A DNA stretch of 5,050 bases from Candidatus Methanodesulfokora sp. (GTDB taxonomy: Archaea; Korarchaeota; Korarchaeia; Korarchaeales; Korarchaeaceae), in NCBI GenBank assembly GCA_023269865.1, contig JAGDWR010000016.1, forward strand, positions 2,068 to 7,117, written 5' to 3'. Made by a program: the position numbers and the translations under genes. The notes under the pieces were generated by a model that saw only the letters and a program-made list of their open reading frames with translations, did not search any database and had not been told where the DNA came from. This document shows positions 1 to 5,050 of this stretch, piece after piece; the stretch's first letter is position 1, and each line of letters begins with the position of its first letter.

Positions 1-852
1 CTTCTCACATCGATCAGGAGAAGGGCATACAGCGTCCTAAGAAGGGACCTTTCCGATGGAGATTTTGCTGTAGTAGCTTTATCTGGGGGAAAGGACAGCT
101 CATTATCCCTCTTAATGACAAAGGAGTTCATTGAGAGGGAGAAAATTGATGCGAGGATTGCAGCACTTACTGTAGATGAGGGGACAAGCTACAGAAGAGC
201 TTCAATAGAGATGGCAAAAAAGCTCACATCAAAGCTCGGAGTGGAGCACAAAATAGTGAGAATGAGGGATTTTCATGGCTTCTCGATAGAGGATATAAAG
301 GGGAAAAAGCTGCCCAATGAGAGAAGGAGCGCATGCACTTACTGCGGTGTCCTAAGAAGGCAGATGATAAACACTATTGCAAGAGAATGGGGGGCAACTA
401 AGGTTATCACAGGTCATAATCTGGATGATCTAGTCCAGACATTCGTCATGAACCTGGTGAGAGGGGATATAAGCGCTCTTTCCAGGTTCCTCAGCAGGGA
501 ACCTCCCTCAAGCTTCCTCGTCCAAAGGGTGAGGCCCCTCATGTATATATATGAGAGGGAAGTAGCTGCTTACTGTTTAGCTGCAGGAGTCCCAGCTCAT
601 GTGGGAAAATGTCCTCTAACTCAGGGGATGAGGATAGGGATAAGAAGGGCTTTGGATGAGATAGAGCTAATAAGCCCTGGATTTAAGCTTAATCTGCTTA
701 AATCAGCTGAAAAGATCATATCTTCCTCGAGAAGAAGATTGTCCGAGGGAATTGAGCTGAGAAGATGTGAGATATGCGGAGAGCCCACGACGGAGAGGAT
801 ATGCAAGGCTTGTCAGCTGAAAGCCGAGTTGGTGAATATAATTAAAGGATAA
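1..852 (+). CDS. tRNA 2-thiolation ATPase, TtuA/Ncs6 (CTU1/ATPBD3) family, 5'-truncated by window edge
   Basis: This protein should adenylate C2 of a tRNA uridine and replace its oxygen with sulfur, in the cytoplasm. Family members make either 2-thioribothymidine at U54 (TtuA) or 2-thiouridine at U34 (Ncs6). Frame 1 is open from base 1, so the gene begins before the window; the first ATG at 115 lies after the ATP-binding motif and is not the start. Visible features are the PP-loop SGGKDSS (82-102), a GHNLDD motif (412-429), CTYC (cysteines at 334 and 343) plus a third Cys at 610 in a GKCPL context, and a C-terminal CxxC-x8-CxxC zinc finger (cysteines at 766, 775, 802, 811). The three central cysteines match the Fe-S cluster ligands of TtuA. 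By comparison with family length, about 25 residues are missing, where the N-terminal zinc finger should be. U54 versus U34 specificity cannot be decided from the sequence alone. Confidence 0.93.
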   Translation, partial: LLTSIRRRAYSVLRRDLSDGDFAVVALSGGKDSSLSLLMTKEFIEREKIDARIAALTVDEGTSYRRASIEMAKKLTSKLGVEHKIVRMRDFHGFSIEDIKGKKLPNERRSACTYCGVLRRQMINTIAREWGATKVITGHNLDDLVQTFVMNLVRGDISALSRFLSREPPSSFLVQRVRPLMYIYEREVAAYCLAAGVPAHVGKCPLTQGMRIGIRRALDEIELISPGFKLNLLKSAEKIISSSRRRLSEGIELRRCEICGEPTTERICKACQLKAELVNIIKG

Positions 853-877
853 GTAATTCAAAAACATAATTCACTTG

Positions 878-885
878 TTTAATAG
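878..885 (+). promoter_or_regulatory. Candidate TATA box for the PAC2-led operon
   Basis: TTTAATAG lies in the 64-base gap after the thiolation gene, centred about 35 bases before the ATG at 917. Archaeal TATA boxes sit about 26 bases before the transcription start, which would give a leader of about 10 bases. This is a match by eye in AT-rich DNA. Read-through from the upstream gene is equally possible. Confidence 0.3.
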
Positions 886-893
886 CCTCCTCA

Positions 894-901
894 AGTTAAC
901 T
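894..901. repeat. Short palindrome AGTTAACT between TATA-like box and start
   Basis: A perfect 8-base palindrome lies nine bases after the TATA-like element and just before the Shine-Dalgarno site. It is in the usual place for an archaeal repressor site, and the operon encodes a PadR protein, but 8-base palindromes are common by chance and it does not extend further. Confidence 0.2.
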
Positions 902-905
902 GCTC

Positions 906-910
906 GAGGG
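906..910 (+). promoter_or_regulatory. Shine-Dalgarno site for the first PAC2 gene
   Basis: GAGGG is followed by six bases and then the ATG at 917. Both match and spacing are good, and they fix 917 as the start. No alternative in-frame start is needed, because PAC2 homology begins close to this point. Confidence 0.6.
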
Positions 911-916
911 ACTTGA

Positions 917-1672
917 ATGGGATGGACTAAGCTCATCGAGTATGAGAAGCCGAAAGCTCCAGTGAAGGTGGCAATTGCTGGCTTCCCTGGAGTTGCAAAT
1001 GTCGGTGGGCAAGTTCAAGCTTACCTAGTTAATGAGCTAAAGGGAAAGCTGATAGCCAGGATATTCTCAGAACACCTCCTTTTGCCGGGAAATGTGGCAG
1101 GAATAACAATAGATGAGAAAGGTGGCTTTAACCTGCCATCTGTTGACTTCTACTTGGCATCAACAAGGCCCATGATCCTGGTGTACAGCCAGGTTCAACC
1201 TCTCCCATGGGGACAGATGGAGGTAGCTGAGGAGATTGTCAGATACCTTAGGAGCCTTGGTGTTGAGACAGTTATTGTTGTCACAGGATTTGTCAACAGG
1301 GATGATGCTGGAAAGGTGATAATTTTCGGGAATGATTCTATAATAGAGGAGTTTTATAGGCATGGAGCCATGCAGAACAGGCAGATAAAGACGATAATAG
1401 GGCTTGCAGGTGCTTTTCTTGGTGCGTTGAAGAAAAACGACAGCATGAAGTATATATCAATAACAGGGATTGCAGAGGACATATCATATGATCCAAAGGC
1501 ATCCAGAGCTGTATTATCAATAATAGACAGTGTTATGAAGCTAAACCTGAACTTCGAGCATTTGGACAAGAGAATAGCTGAGATAGAGGAGATAAGGAGA
1601 AGGCTAATGGAGGAGCTTGAGGAGCAGGTGTCTGAGGAATCAGAGGAGCAATCTCCTGAATATGTGGGGTGA
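917..1672 (+). CDS. PAC2-family protein (archaeal PbaA/PbaB-like)
   Basis: PAC2 proteins share the fold of eukaryotic 20S proteasome assembly chaperones. Of the archaeal members, PbaB activates the proteasome through a C-terminal HbYX-type tail, while PbaA does not bind it. This 251-residue protein has the N-terminal glycine-rich loop GFPGVANVG (residues 22-30), a QPLPWGQ block (94-100) followed by a helix and the strand TVIVVTGF, and a charged C-terminal helix from about residue 211. That helix looks like a coiled coil and ends in an acidic Glu/Ser-rich tail. The last residues are PEYVG, so Tyr is third from the end rather than next to last, and no canonical HbYX motif is present. That leans towards a PbaA-like rather than a proteasome-opening role (inference). 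It heads a cluster of four genes: its stop TGA (1670-1672) lies inside the next gene, an 11-base overlap. The second PAC2 gene at 4677 shares its key blocks. Confidence 0.9.
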   Translation: MGWTKLIEYEKPKAPVKVAIAGFPGVANVGGQVQAYLVNELKGKLIARIFSEHLLLPGNVAGITIDEKGGFNLPSVDFYLASTRPMILVYSQVQPLPWGQMEVAEEIVRYLRSLGVETVIVVTGFVNRDDAGKVIIFGNDSIIEEFYRHGAMQNRQIKTIIGLAGAFLGALKKNDSMKYISITGIAEDISYDPKASRAVLSIIDSVMKLNLNFEHLDKRIAEIEEIRRRLMEELEEQVSEESEEQSPEYVG

Positions 1673-2006
1673 TAGCATTCCGCTCGATAGGCTGAAGGAG
1701 AAGATGACGAGGGAAAATCTCTGGATATACATACTCTCATTGTTGAATGAGGGGCCAAAATATCCTTACGAGCTGGATTCCCTTATAGAGAAGAGATTTG
1801 GGTGGAGGCCAGCTAAGGTAACATCCTACATAGTGCTAAGATCCCTGAAGTCAAAAGGCCTTGTGAAGATGACTAAAAGAAGAGGGGAATCAGGTAGGAT
1901 GAGGGATTACTTTGAGATAACTGATGCAGGAAAGGAGATGCTAGAGAAGGGTCTTGAGTTCATAAAGCAGACATATGAGAAGCTGTCAGGGAAGGACATA
2001 TGTTGA
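1662..2006 (+). CDS. PadR-type winged-helix protein, short form
   Basis: This is a 114-residue winged helix-turn-helix protein of the PadR family, typically a dimeric DNA-binding repressor. The PadR core runs from ENLWIYILSLLNEGPKYPYELDSLI (in short: ENLWIYIL at 18-25, YPYEL at 34-38) through the recognition-helix region around residues 52-66 (ending LKSKGLV) to the wing (about 69-88, ending YFEITDAGKEML). There is only a short C-terminal helix, no ligand domain, and a terminal Cys114. I chose the ATG at 1662 because the preceding RLKEKMTRENLW helix is usual in archaeal PadR proteins. A GAGGAG lies 13 bases upstream, which is long. The ATG at 1704, with GAAGGAG close before it, would give 100 residues and cannot be excluded. 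A TTG at 1617 extends the open frame but looks spurious. The gene overlaps the PAC2 gene by 11 bases and the next gene by 7, which suggests coupled translation. It may regulate its own operon, or it may be a partner of the PAC2 protein. Confidence 0.85.
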   Translation: MWGDSIPLDRLKEKMTRENLWIYILSLLNEGPKYPYELDSLIEKRFGWRPAKVTSYIVLRSLKSKGLVKMTKRRGESGRMRDYFEITDAGKEMLEKGLEFIKQTYEKLSGKDIC

Positions 2007-3034
2007 TCTGGCTTGATGCTTTAACCCCGAAGCAGGCAAGGCTCATGGCTGAGATAGCAGAATTCCTTGAAAAGAGAGGGGAGAACATTTTGATAACATG
2101 CAGGAGATATGCTGAGACTGAGCAGATGCTGGAGATCAAGGGCTTGAGCTATATCTCAATAGGAGGTTATGGGGAAAGCAGGCTGGAGAAGCTGGTTAAT
2201 TATGCTGACAGGATGATCAAACTGATAGAGATAGTGAGGGAGAGAAAGCCGGATATCCTGATATCCTTCTCCTCCCCGGAGGCAACTAGAGTTGCATTTG
2301 GGCTTGGGATAAAGGCTGTTACAATAAACGATACTCCTCATGCATTTCACGTGTGTAGGCTCACATTTCCACTATCCTGGAGGATAATACATCCTGCTGC
2401 CGTGCCCGAAGAGCTGTACCTGATGAACTGGGCATGTAAAGAATCTCTTGTGAGCTACAATGGGGTTGATGAAGTTGCGTGGATGAGAAAGGCTAAACCA
2501 AAAGAAGAGGAACTTGAAAAACTTGGTATTAAAGGCGATTTCGTCATAATAAGACCGGAGGAGTCAAAAGCTTCATACTTAAGAGATGAGACAGACATTT
2601 CCACTATAATAGATGTCGCTGTCAAGATGGGCTATTATGTCATTCTGATGCCCAGATATGAGGATCAGAGGGAGTACTACAGCAGAAAGTACGGAAGCTC
2701 AGTAAAAATACCATCGTATCCGCCGGATGCTCCCTCAATCTACTTCTTCTCCAGCCTTGTGGTTACAGGGGGAGGCACTATGTCCAGGGAGGCTGCTCTT
2801 GCTGGAACACCCTCTATATCAATATTTCCCTTGAACGTACCCCTCTATGTGAACGACTATCTGTCTAAGATGGGCTTTCCTCTTTGGAGGTTCTACTCAG
2901 CCAGAGATGCTGTCCCCCTTGTTAAGGAGATACTGTCATCCCCTAATAGATACAAAAAGGATGTTAGGGATCTCGTGAAGCAGCTTGAAAGCCCAGTGGA
3001 GGCCGTTGAGAGGGTGATGTCATGCCAGGCATGA
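2000..3034 (+). CDS. DUF354-family GT-B glycosyltransferase-like protein
   Basis: This 344-residue protein matches the DUF354 family, a predicted GT-B fold group related to UDP-GlcNAc 2-epimerase and MurG-like glycosyltransferases, with no firmly established reaction. The N-terminal MLIWLDALTPKQ is the family's characteristic opening and supports the ATG at 2000. Further family blocks are KPDILISFSSPEA (83-95), a NDT motif (110-112), RPEESKASY (185-193), and GGGTMSREAA followed by LAGTPSIS (from residue 257). The last is the glycine-rich loop that faces the nucleotide-sugar site in related GT-B enzymes. The two halves (about 1-165 and 175-330) correspond to the two Rossmann-like domains, and the length is normal for the family. 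No signal peptide or membrane helix is evident, so it is probably cytoplasmic. Its start overlaps the PadR stop by 7 bases, and its stop TGA (3032-3034) lies 13 bases inside the next gene. The sugar donor and acceptor cannot be inferred. Confidence 0.88.
   Translation: MLIWLDALTPKQARLMAEIAEFLEKRGENILITCRRYAETEQMLEIKGLSYISIGGYGESRLEKLVNYADRMIKLIEIVRERKPDILISFSSPEATRVAFGLGIKAVTINDTPHAFHVCRLTFPLSWRIIHPAAVPEELYLMNWACKESLVSYNGVDEVAWMRKAKPKEEELEKLGIKGDFVIIRPEESKASYLRDETDISTIIDVAVKMGYYVILMPRYEDQREYYSRKYGSSVKIPSYPPDAPSIYFFSSLVVTGGGTMSREAALAGTPSISIFPLNVPLYVNDYLSKMGFPLWRFYSARDAVPLVKEILSSPNRYKKDVRDLVKQLESPVEAVERVMSCQA
3008..3018 (+). promoter_or_regulatory. Shine-Dalgarno site deciding the start of the small downstream gene
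   Basis: GAGAGGGTGAT lies inside the end of the DUF354 gene and resembles the GGAGGTGAT consensus. Its GAGGG core ends seven bases before the ATG at 3022. The ATG at 3031 would form a classic ATGA stop-start overlap but would be 16 bases from the core, so 3022 is preferred. Confidence 0.5.
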
Positions 3035-3270
3035 TGATAGTCGGAAATAAGGAGCCAAAGGGGATAAACCTAGAGGGATATGAGCTTTATAGGAATCCAA
3101 GAAGCCTGAAGGAGCTCCTGGAGATGTTGAGGAAGGTTGATGTAGTTGTGATAACGGATTCAAAAGAGGCAGATGCATCCCTCATAGCTTTTTTATCAAT
3201 AATATTAGGAAAGAAAGTTATATCAACTGATAAAGCAGAGGGGATACTGAGCGATCTCATAAGCAAATAG
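3022..3270 (+). CDS. Small alpha/beta protein of unknown function (82 aa)
   Basis: I do not recognise this protein. It looks like a compact alternating strand-helix domain: a strand MMIVG (residues 4-8), a helix SLKELLEMLRK (28-38), a strong strand VDVVVITD (39-46), a helix SLIAFLSIIL (53-62), a strand KKVIST (64-69) and a final helix from about 72 to 81. The pattern DVVVITDS, then helix, then LGKKVIS recalls the C-terminal half of nucleoside 2-deoxyribosyltransferase-like or TIR-like domains (helix then LGKPVI). However, the residue aligned with their catalytic Glu is hydrophobic here, so if related it is probably not catalytic. It is the last gene of the cluster, overlaps the DUF354 gene by 13 bases and has a good Shine-Dalgarno site, all of which support it being a real gene. 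Its end overlaps the convergent oxidoreductase by 14 bases. The ATGs at 3031 and 3034 are alternative starts. Confidence 0.72.
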   Translation: MPGMMIVGNKEPKGINLEGYELYRNPRSLKELLEMLRKVDVVVITDSKEADASLIAFLSIILGKKVISTDKAEGILSDLISK

Positions 3271-4576
3271 CTCTGTGGACGAAGCTGAATACATCTGATA
3301 ACATGGATATTGGATCATTTATATCACATAAATCAGGATGATATGGAATTGGTATTTTTTTGATATCCTGAGCTCTGAGTCCCATCTCTATTGCAAGAGT
3401 TAGGAACATAAGCCTCCCCCTGATCTCCCTCCTTCCGAACAGCTGGGCTCCAAGAAGCCTGCCATCCTCGCCCAAAACTGCCCATAGGACCAATTTATCC
3501 CTCTCCTTGTAGTACTTGGGCAGATCTGATGCGACTATCCTCATCGTCTCATGCTTTATTCCAAGTTTCTCAGCCTGAGATGATGTCAGACCAACCCCTC
3601 CAAATTGATAATCCCCTAGGGTCACTATAAATGGGCTTAGAGCCCCCTTGTAGACCTCACTTCCACCAACAGCATTACATCCAGCTACCTTTCCCTGAAC
3701 AAGCGCTGTAGATGCAAGACCTGTTGTAGTTGGAAGCCCTGTCACAAGATCCCTAACCTCAGCCACATCACCAGCTGCAAAAACATTGCTTATATTGGTC
3801 TCCATCCTCTCATTCACCTTAACTCCTCCAGTCTCTCCAACCTCTATTCCTGATCTTCTAGCTAGATCAGAGTTTGGCTTGGCTCCTGTGACAACAATAA
3901 CACTATCCACATCAATTCTTTCACCAACATCAACCCCTTCAACTCTTTCTTTTCCGATTATCTCCCTAAGAGGGGATTTCACTCTTACCTCAACGCCCAT
4001 CTCAGTCAGCTTTTTAGCAACAAGAGATGAGATGGTTGGATCAACTTTCCCCGGCATGAGCTGTTCCATCATCTCAAACAAGTAAACCTTTCTTCCTGTC
4101 TTCGAGAGCTCTGCCGCAACCTCTATCCCAGTTGCGCTCCCTCCTACAACTGCCACTTTGCTCCCTATCTTCAGTTTTCTCACTGATTCTATATCCCATA
4201 CTGTCCCAACTCCCTCTAAATCCATCCCTTTTACTGGTGGAAAAGTGGGCTTCAGCCCCATGGCGAGAACAAGGCTATCATAGTCTATTTCATCATATGA
4301 ACCATCTTTCTCATATTTCACCACTTTTTTCTCTGTATCTATCTCCTTTGCCTCAGCTCCAGTTATCACATCAACTCCCGGCCATGGCTTCCTCTCATAA
4401 AGCTCATCCAAGCTGAACTTTCCGCTTAACACCATCGGAAGGGAGCAGGGATGGTATATTGGATATTGATGTCTCTCTATCACAATTACCTCCGCATTTT
4501 CATTGAACTTCTTCGCAAAAGAGGCAGCAGTTTGACCAGCAGTCCCATATCCAATGACAACAACCCTCATTTCCAT
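3257..4576 (-). CDS. FAD/NAD(P)-dependent oxidoreductase, CoA-disulfide reductase/NADH oxidase-like
   Basis: This 439-residue protein belongs to the two-dinucleotide-binding-domain flavoprotein family that includes CoA-disulfide reductases, NADH oxidases and polysulfide reductases. In order, it has an N-terminal FAD Rossmann motif, VVVIGYGTAGQTAA (residues 5-18), with Glu34 ending the second strand, and a single redox cysteine, Cys44, in YHPCSLPMVLSGK. This matches the one-cysteine CoADR/Nox class rather than the CxxxxC glutathione reductase class. It continues with LAMGLKP (104-110), an NAD(P) Rossmann motif VAVVGGSATGIEVAAE (141-156), Glu168 (suggesting NADH), TGAKPN (230-235) and VFAAGDV (265-271). 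A dimerisation domain follows, with Tyr412 in a PYHPDLCD context near where CoADR enzymes have an active-site Tyr. No rhodanese domain is fused. The start is the CAT at 4574-4576. Met3 (4568-4570) is an alternative. No clear Shine-Dalgarno site is present, so the mRNA is probably leaderless. Substrate (CoA disulfide, oxygen, polysulfide) is undecided. Confidence 0.9.
   Translation of the reverse strand: MEMRVVVIGYGTAGQTAASFAKKFNENAEVIVIERHQYPIYHPCSLPMVLSGKFSLDELYERKPWPGVDVITGAEAKEIDTEKKVVKYEKDGSYDEIDYDSLVLAMGLKPTFPPVKGMDLEGVGTVWDIESVRKLKIGSKVAVVGGSATGIEVAAELSKTGRKVYLFEMMEQLMPGKVDPTISSLVAKKLTEMGVEVRVKSPLREIIGKERVEGVDVGERIDVDSVIVVTGAKPNSDLARRSGIEVGETGGVKVNERMETNISNVFAAGDVAEVRDLVTGLPTTTGLASTALVQGKVAGCNAVGGSEVYKGALSPFIVTLGDYQFGGVGLTSSQAEKLGIKHETMRIVASDLPKYYKERDKLVLWAVLGEDGRLLGAQLFGRREIRGRLMFLTLAIEMGLRAQDIKKIPIPYHPDLCDINDPISMLSDVFSFVHRAICL
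3355..3361 (+). terminator. Possible U-tract terminator for the plus-strand operon
   Basis: A run of seven Ts on the plus strand lies 85 bases after the small gene's stop, inside the convergent oxidoreductase gene, where it encodes the Lys-Lys of KKIPIP. Archaeal RNA polymerase can stop at U-tracts without a hairpin. Because the run is also explained by coding, this is weak. No better candidate was seen nearby. Confidence 0.22.
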
Positions 4577-4600
4577 CCCAGAAACGTTTGTCGAAAAAGC

Positions 4601-4610
4601 TAAAAACTTA
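4601..4610 (-). promoter_or_regulatory. Candidate TATA box for the flavoprotein gene
   Basis: On the minus strand TAAGTTTTTA lies 24 bases before the ATG at 4576. Its centre is about 29 bases from the start codon, which fits transcription beginning at or just before the ATG. The lack of a Shine-Dalgarno site agrees with a leaderless message. Confidence 0.42.
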
Positions 4611-4638
4611 ACCGTAGATTAGAAGGAAAACAGAAAGG

Positions 4639-4647
4639 CTAAAATAG
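4639..4647 (+). promoter_or_regulatory. Candidate TATA box for the second PAC2 gene
   Basis: CTAAAATAG is preceded by purine-rich AGAAAGG, which resembles a TFB recognition element. Its centre is about 25 bases before the GTG at 4668 and 34 before the ATG at 4677. This predicts a transcript start close to 4668, giving a very short leader or none. It is back to back with the minus-strand TATA-like box. Confidence 0.4.
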
Positions 4648-4666
4648 GTGCATGAGATAGTGGATT

Positions 4667-4671
4667 GGTGA
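4667..4671 (+). promoter_or_regulatory. Possible Shine-Dalgarno site for the second PAC2 gene
   Basis: GGTGA ends five bases before the ATG at 4677. It partly matches the GGAGGTGA consensus. It also contains an in-frame GTG (4668-4670) that could itself be a leaderless start, adding three residues. Confidence 0.35.
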
Positions 4672-4676
4672 AATGC

Positions 4677-5050
4677 ATGTCATTCCTGAGGCTTGTCGAG
4701 CTGAAGAAAGTGGACTTGAAGGATCCTGTGCTGATACATGGGGTTCCTGGAGTGGGCCTAGTGAGCAAAATAGCAGTATCCCACTTGATAAACCAGCTTA
4801 AAGCTGAGCTTATAGCAGAGATATATGGGGATCTCATACCCCTCCCCGACGGGAATGCTGGCATAAGCGTGGACGGATCCCAGCTGGAGATCCCCTCATA
4901 CAGGATATATCATGCTAGATCCAGCACGGGAAGATCCCTTCTCCTGGTGACCTCGGAGGCGCAGCCCATACCCTGGGGGCAGTATCAGGTGATAAACCTC
5001 CTTCTGGACTATGCTGAAAAGCTTGGCACGAAGATTGTAGTCTCTCTAGG
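4677..5050 (+). CDS. Second PAC2-family protein, 3'-truncated by window edge
   Basis: The first 124 residues of a PAC2-family protein are visible, and the frame is still open at the window end. It has the typical N-terminal loop HGVPGVGLVS (residues 21-30) and the block EAQPIPWGQ (94-102), followed by a helix and the strand TKIVVSL. The glycine loop and the QPxPWGQ block are 74 residues apart, against 72 in the gene at 917, and the stretches between also align, so the two are paralogues. This copy keeps the usual GVGLV form of the loop, while the other reads GVANV. The start is taken as the ATG at 4677; an in-frame GTG at 4668 is the alternative. A minus-strand open frame over the same bases is a shadow. 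The C-terminus, where an HbYX-type proteasome-binding tail would be, lies outside the window, so function cannot be narrowed. It is divergent from the flavoprotein gene across a 100-base region. Confidence 0.88.
   Translation, partial: MSFLRLVELKKVDLKDPVLIHGVPGVGLVSKIAVSHLINQLKAELIAEIYGDLIPLPDGNAGISVDGSQLEIPSYRIYHARSSTGRSLLLVTSEAQPIPWGQYQVINLLLDYAEKLGTKIVVSL

Noticed and set aside
115..852. ATG at 115 as the start of the thiolation gene
   Set aside because: The frame is open back to base 1 and encodes the essential PP-loop SGGKDS upstream of 115, so the true start is before the window.
853..916. C/D-box or other small RNA in the two intergenic gaps (853-916 and 4577-4676)
   Set aside because: No paired RUGAUGA and CUGA boxes, no tRNA-like cloverleaf and no long hairpin were seen in either gap.
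1354..1758. 134-codon open frame on the minus strand opposite the PAC2 and PadR genes
   Set aside because: The translation is Ser-rich with no recognisable motif. It lies opposite two genes with clear family motifs, and its composition is that expected from reading purine-rich coding DNA backwards.
2000..3270. The small gene at 3022 as a frameshifted tail of the DUF354 gene
   Set aside because: The DUF354 protein is already of normal full length and ends after its last expected helix. The small gene has its own Shine-Dalgarno site and start codon.
3786..4416. Two plus-strand open frames (3786-4085 and 4132-4416) inside the flavoprotein gene
   Set aside because: Both are low-complexity Ser/Leu/Pro/Thr-rich translations opposite the conserved Rossmann motifs of the minus-strand gene.
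4619..4864. 81-codon minus-strand open frame at the window end
   Set aside because: It lies opposite the second PAC2 gene, which has clear family motifs in the plus-strand frame starting at 4677.

Overview
The window reads as archaeal DNA. Genes are dense, with overlapping starts and stops. Arginine codons are mostly AGA/AGG and isoleucine is often ATA. The gene families are also archaeal: an Fe-S/zinc tRNA-thiolation ATPase, two PAC2-family proteins, a short PadR winged-helix protein and a DUF354 GT-B protein. TATA-like boxes sit about 25-35 bases before several starts. This mix suits a thermophilic member of the Thermoproteota/Korarchaeota side of the Archaea, but that placement is inference; no rRNA or other strong marker is present.

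Layout. (1) Bases 1-852, plus strand: the 3' part of a TtuA/Ncs6-type tRNA 2-thiolation gene, whose start lies before the window. (2) Bases 917-3270, plus strand: a tight cluster of four overlapping genes: a PAC2-family protein, a short PadR-type winged-helix protein, a DUF354 GT-B glycosyltransferase-like protein, and an 82-residue alpha/beta protein I do not recognise. The overlaps are 11, 7 and 13 bases, so this is very probably one transcript. (3) Bases 3257-4576, minus strand: a complete FAD/NAD(P)-dependent oxidoreductase of the CoA-disulfide reductase/NADH oxidase type. Its 3' end overlaps the end of the four-gene cluster. (4) Bases 4577-4676: a 100-base divergent intergenic region with TATA-like elements facing both ways. 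(5) Bases 4677-5050, plus strand: the start of a second PAC2-family gene that runs off the window.

How the genes may work together. The thiolation enzyme and the flavoenzyme look like separate housekeeping and redox functions. The most interesting part is the four-gene cluster. It places a PAC2 protein, whose archaeal relatives are proteasome-activator-like or form large assemblies of unknown function, in translationally coupled order with a minimal winged-helix protein, a GT-B protein and a small orphan. A second PAC2 paralogue lies about 3 kb downstream. No CRISPR array, insertion sequence, tRNA or rRNA was seen. No intergenic stretch exceeds 100 bases.
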